Source: Pseudophaeobacter arcticus DSM 23566 (GTDB taxonomy: Bacteria; Pseudomonadota; Alphaproteobacteria; Rhodobacterales; Rhodobacteraceae). From it: 64,000 nucleotides of DNA. Under the pieces are notes generated by a model. That model saw only the letters and a list, made by a program, of their open reading frames with translations, did no database searches and was not told where the DNA came from. Position 1 is the first letter of the stretch, and each line of letters starts with the position of its first letter. Below are positions 62,743 through 64,000 of this stretch, one piece after another. The position numbers and the translations under genes are program-made. The stretch is taken from positions 1,151,934 through 1,215,933 of the forward strand of contig NZ_KI421507.1 of assembly GCF_000473205.1 (NCBI RefSeq), given 5' to 3'.

Positions 62743-62756
62743 CTCTCCGCCTCCCA

Positions 62757-63029
62757 TCACTCGATAATATTGCCGCGCAGAATAAAGCGCGCATAGGCCA
62801 CGGTTGAGACAAAGCCCAGCATGGCGATGATCAGCGAGGCTTCGAAATAGATCTCGCTGCCCAGAGCAAGCCCATAAAGCACCATCAGCGCCAGCCCATT
62901 GATGAACATGGAATCCAGCGCCAGGATCCTGTCGGCGATCTCGGCGGCAAAGATGATCTTCCACAGGTTCATCAGGATCGCGAGGGAAAAGCAGGTAAAG
63001 GCAAAGAGCGTGGCATAGGTAATAATCAT
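62757..63029 (-). CDS. mnhF: Na+/H+ antiporter subunit F
   Basis: 90 residues, three membrane spans (LFAFTCFSLAILMNLWKIIF, LALMVLYGLALGSEIYFEAS, IIAMLGFVSTVAYARFILRG), the size and hydrophobic pattern of MnhF/MrpF. It overlaps the mnhE stop by four bases. Confidence 0.93.
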   Translation of the reverse strand: MIITYATLFAFTCFSLAILMNLWKIIFAAEIADRILALDSMFINGLALMVLYGLALGSEIYFEASLIIAMLGFVSTVAYARFILRGNIIE

Positions 63030-63523
63030 TCAAAGATCTCCTTCAGGCGGCGCTCGTAACGCTGTTTGATCTCATCGCGAACCGCCCCCGGGTCTGGCGC
63101 ATGCAGACAATGGACCAACAGGGCGTGCCCCTCGGCCGAGACATCCGCCGACACCGTCCCCGGCGTCATGGTGATGGTGCCGGCCAGAACCGAGATTGCC
63201 TCGGGGGTGAGCAGATCCAGCGGCACGGCGATCCAGGCGGGCTGGCGTTTGGCATTGGATTTAAACACCACGATGCGGGCCACAACCACGTTGGCAACAA
63301 CGATATCATAGATCACAATCAGGATGTATTCGATGATCTTCAGCGGCTTTTTCAACCGCATCTGATGCGGCCAGTAGGGCTGAGTCAAAAAGGGGATCAG
63401 AAACCCCAGCAAAAAGCCAAAAACCAAAGAGTTCAGCGTCCAGGTGCTGGTCAGCAGCACCCAGACAAGTGTCAGCAGCAGGGTCAGGATCGGATGCGGC
63501 AGCAGCCGCCGTAGCAGTCTCAT
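63026..63523 (-). CDS. mnhE: Na+/H+ antiporter subunit E
   Basis: 165 residues with an N-terminal pair of spans (LTLLLTLVWVLLTSTWTLNS) and the MnhE family core (EYILIVIYDIVVANVVVARI; VLAGTITMTPGTVSADVSAE). It overlaps both its upstream and downstream neighbours by four bases, so the subunits are made in step. Confidence 0.94.
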   Translation of the reverse strand: MRLLRRLLPHPILTLLLTLVWVLLTSTWTLNSLVFGFLLGFLIPFLTQPYWPHQMRLKKPLKIIEYILIVIYDIVVANVVVARIVVFKSNAKRQPAWIAVPLDLLTPEAISVLAGTITMTPGTVSADVSAEGHALLVHCLHAPDPGAVRDEIKQRYERRLKEIFE

Positions 63524-64000
63524 GGTGTGACCTTTCCGAGCACGGCTTTGATATAGATCTCGGGCGCAAAGAGCTGCGCGGCTGTCGCCTCGGCGTAGTG
63601 GCTGGCGGGGCCGGCAAAGACGGTCAGCAGGATCAGGCCGCTGAGCAGGGCAAAACAGGCGACAAAGGGCAGGGCCGCAGGGCGCTGGCTGGTGTTGTCG
63701 TCGTCCTGCTCGTTGGCCTCTTCCTCAAAGGGCTGGGGATCATCGGGGTGGTTTTGCGCGGTGATACTATGGCTCTTCCAGAACAACAGACTGCCGGCAC
63801 GGGCCATGCCAAGGATGGTGATCAAAGATCCGATCAGGATTATGCCCCAGATCCACCAGACCAGATCGTGATCTCGCGCCGCATCCAGCACCAGCAGCTT
63901 GCCCAGGAAGCCGGACAAGGGCGGCATGCCCGCCATGGCAATGGCACCGGCAAAGAACAGCACCGCGATCAGCCCGCTTTGTGGCATCAGGCGCTGAGCG
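63520..64000 (-). CDS. mnhD: Na+/H+ antiporter subunit D, C-terminal part
   Basis: The gene enters from beyond the window end, and only the last 159 residues are visible. The Met at 63987 is internal, not the start (codons before it are open). Visible are the late spans of a MrpD/NuoN-like proton-conducting subunit (SGLIAVLFFAGAIAMAGMPP, LVWWIWGIILIGSLITILGM, LPFVACFALLSGLILLTVFA) and an acidic loop (PFEEEANEQDDDN). Confidence 0.9.
   Translation of the reverse strand, partial: AQRLMPQSGLIAVLFFAGAIAMAGMPPLSGFLGKLLVLDAARDHDLVWWIWGIILIGSLITILGMARAGSLLFWKSHSITAQNHPDDPQPFEEEANEQDDDNTSQRPAALPFVACFALLSGLILLTVFAGPASHYAEATAAQLFAPEIYIKAVLGKVTP

Noticed and set aside
1..64000. CRISPR arrays, prophage or defence island
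   Set aside because: No regularly spaced identical repeats of 24-40 bp and no cas, integrase, terminase, restriction or toxin-antitoxin genes were seen.

Overview
The window is a stretch of chromosome from a marine alphaproteobacterium of the Rhodobacteraceae (Roseobacter group, in the Ruegeria/Phaeobacter/Leisingera range). This is inferred from GC-rich coding sequence, the overall protein style, the beta-oxidation repertoire with a DmdC-type acyl-CoA dehydrogenase and an acyl-CoA ligase, the SelD fused to a flavoprotein, and intergenic palindromes followed by a GGTATTT...AAGATGAAA tail. No rRNA, CRISPR array, prophage or plasmid functions were seen. Species was not determined.

Layout. 1-4.2 kb: nucleoside salvage operon cdd-deoA-deoB-upp, entered through the 3' end of a cupin gene. 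4.3-12.9 kb: mixed single genes (SPOR-domain envelope protein, a degenerate M48-like membrane protein, GNAT, acyl-CoA ligase, EamA exporter, a small acidic secreted protein in an AT-rich islet, a sulfotransferase and a Hint-fold protein without the catalytic Cys). 13.2-14.4 kb: a frame-broken IS5/IS427-type element, apparently inserted in the start of an IS110-type transposase, next to tRNA-Val(CAC). 14.4-22.5 kb: housekeeping genes (tailed HU-like protein, Lrp regulator divergent from leucine dehydrogenase, Lon, an unlisted 50-residue membrane protein, Tgt, QmcA/NfeD pair). 22.7-27.9 kb: lower-GC region with an SDR-DoxX/DUF2269 pair and an orphan hybrid histidine kinase. 28.1-32.1 kb: AcnB and a fumarylacetoacetase-family hydrolase. 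32.3-34.8 kb: a tightly coupled retropepsin-like protease / RimK / M14 amidohydrolase operon. 35.0-41.9 kb: tRNA-Cys, then a TetR-amidohydrolase unit divergent from a complete polyamine-type ABC importer. 42.0-52.5 kb: fatty acid beta-oxidation (FadJ, cupin, thiolase, GST, two acyl-CoA dehydrogenases) with two MerR regulators and two PaaI thioesterases. 52.5-62.2 kb: MATE exporter, ArsC-PyrD-DUF952/DUF1330 operon, 5'-nucleotidase, HMCES-type peptidase, selenouridine synthase convergent with SelD. 62.3-64 kb: end of an Mrp Na+/H+ antiporter operon (G, F, E, partial D), running off the window.

How the parts work together. The salvage operon turns deoxynucleosides into bases and pentose phosphate, and PyrD supplies pyrimidines de novo. 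SelD makes selenophosphate for the MnmH-dependent tRNA modification, while Tgt makes queuosine tRNA. The 42-52 kb cluster holds most steps from acyl-CoA to acetyl-CoA under MerR control. The RimK trio looks like a protein or peptide glutamylation writer with two candidate erasers. The most unusual items are the RimK trio, the M48 pseudoenzyme, the Cys-less Hint protein, the DUF952-DUF1330 fusion, the tiny membrane protein between tgt and lon, and the recurring short tandem duplications in spacers.
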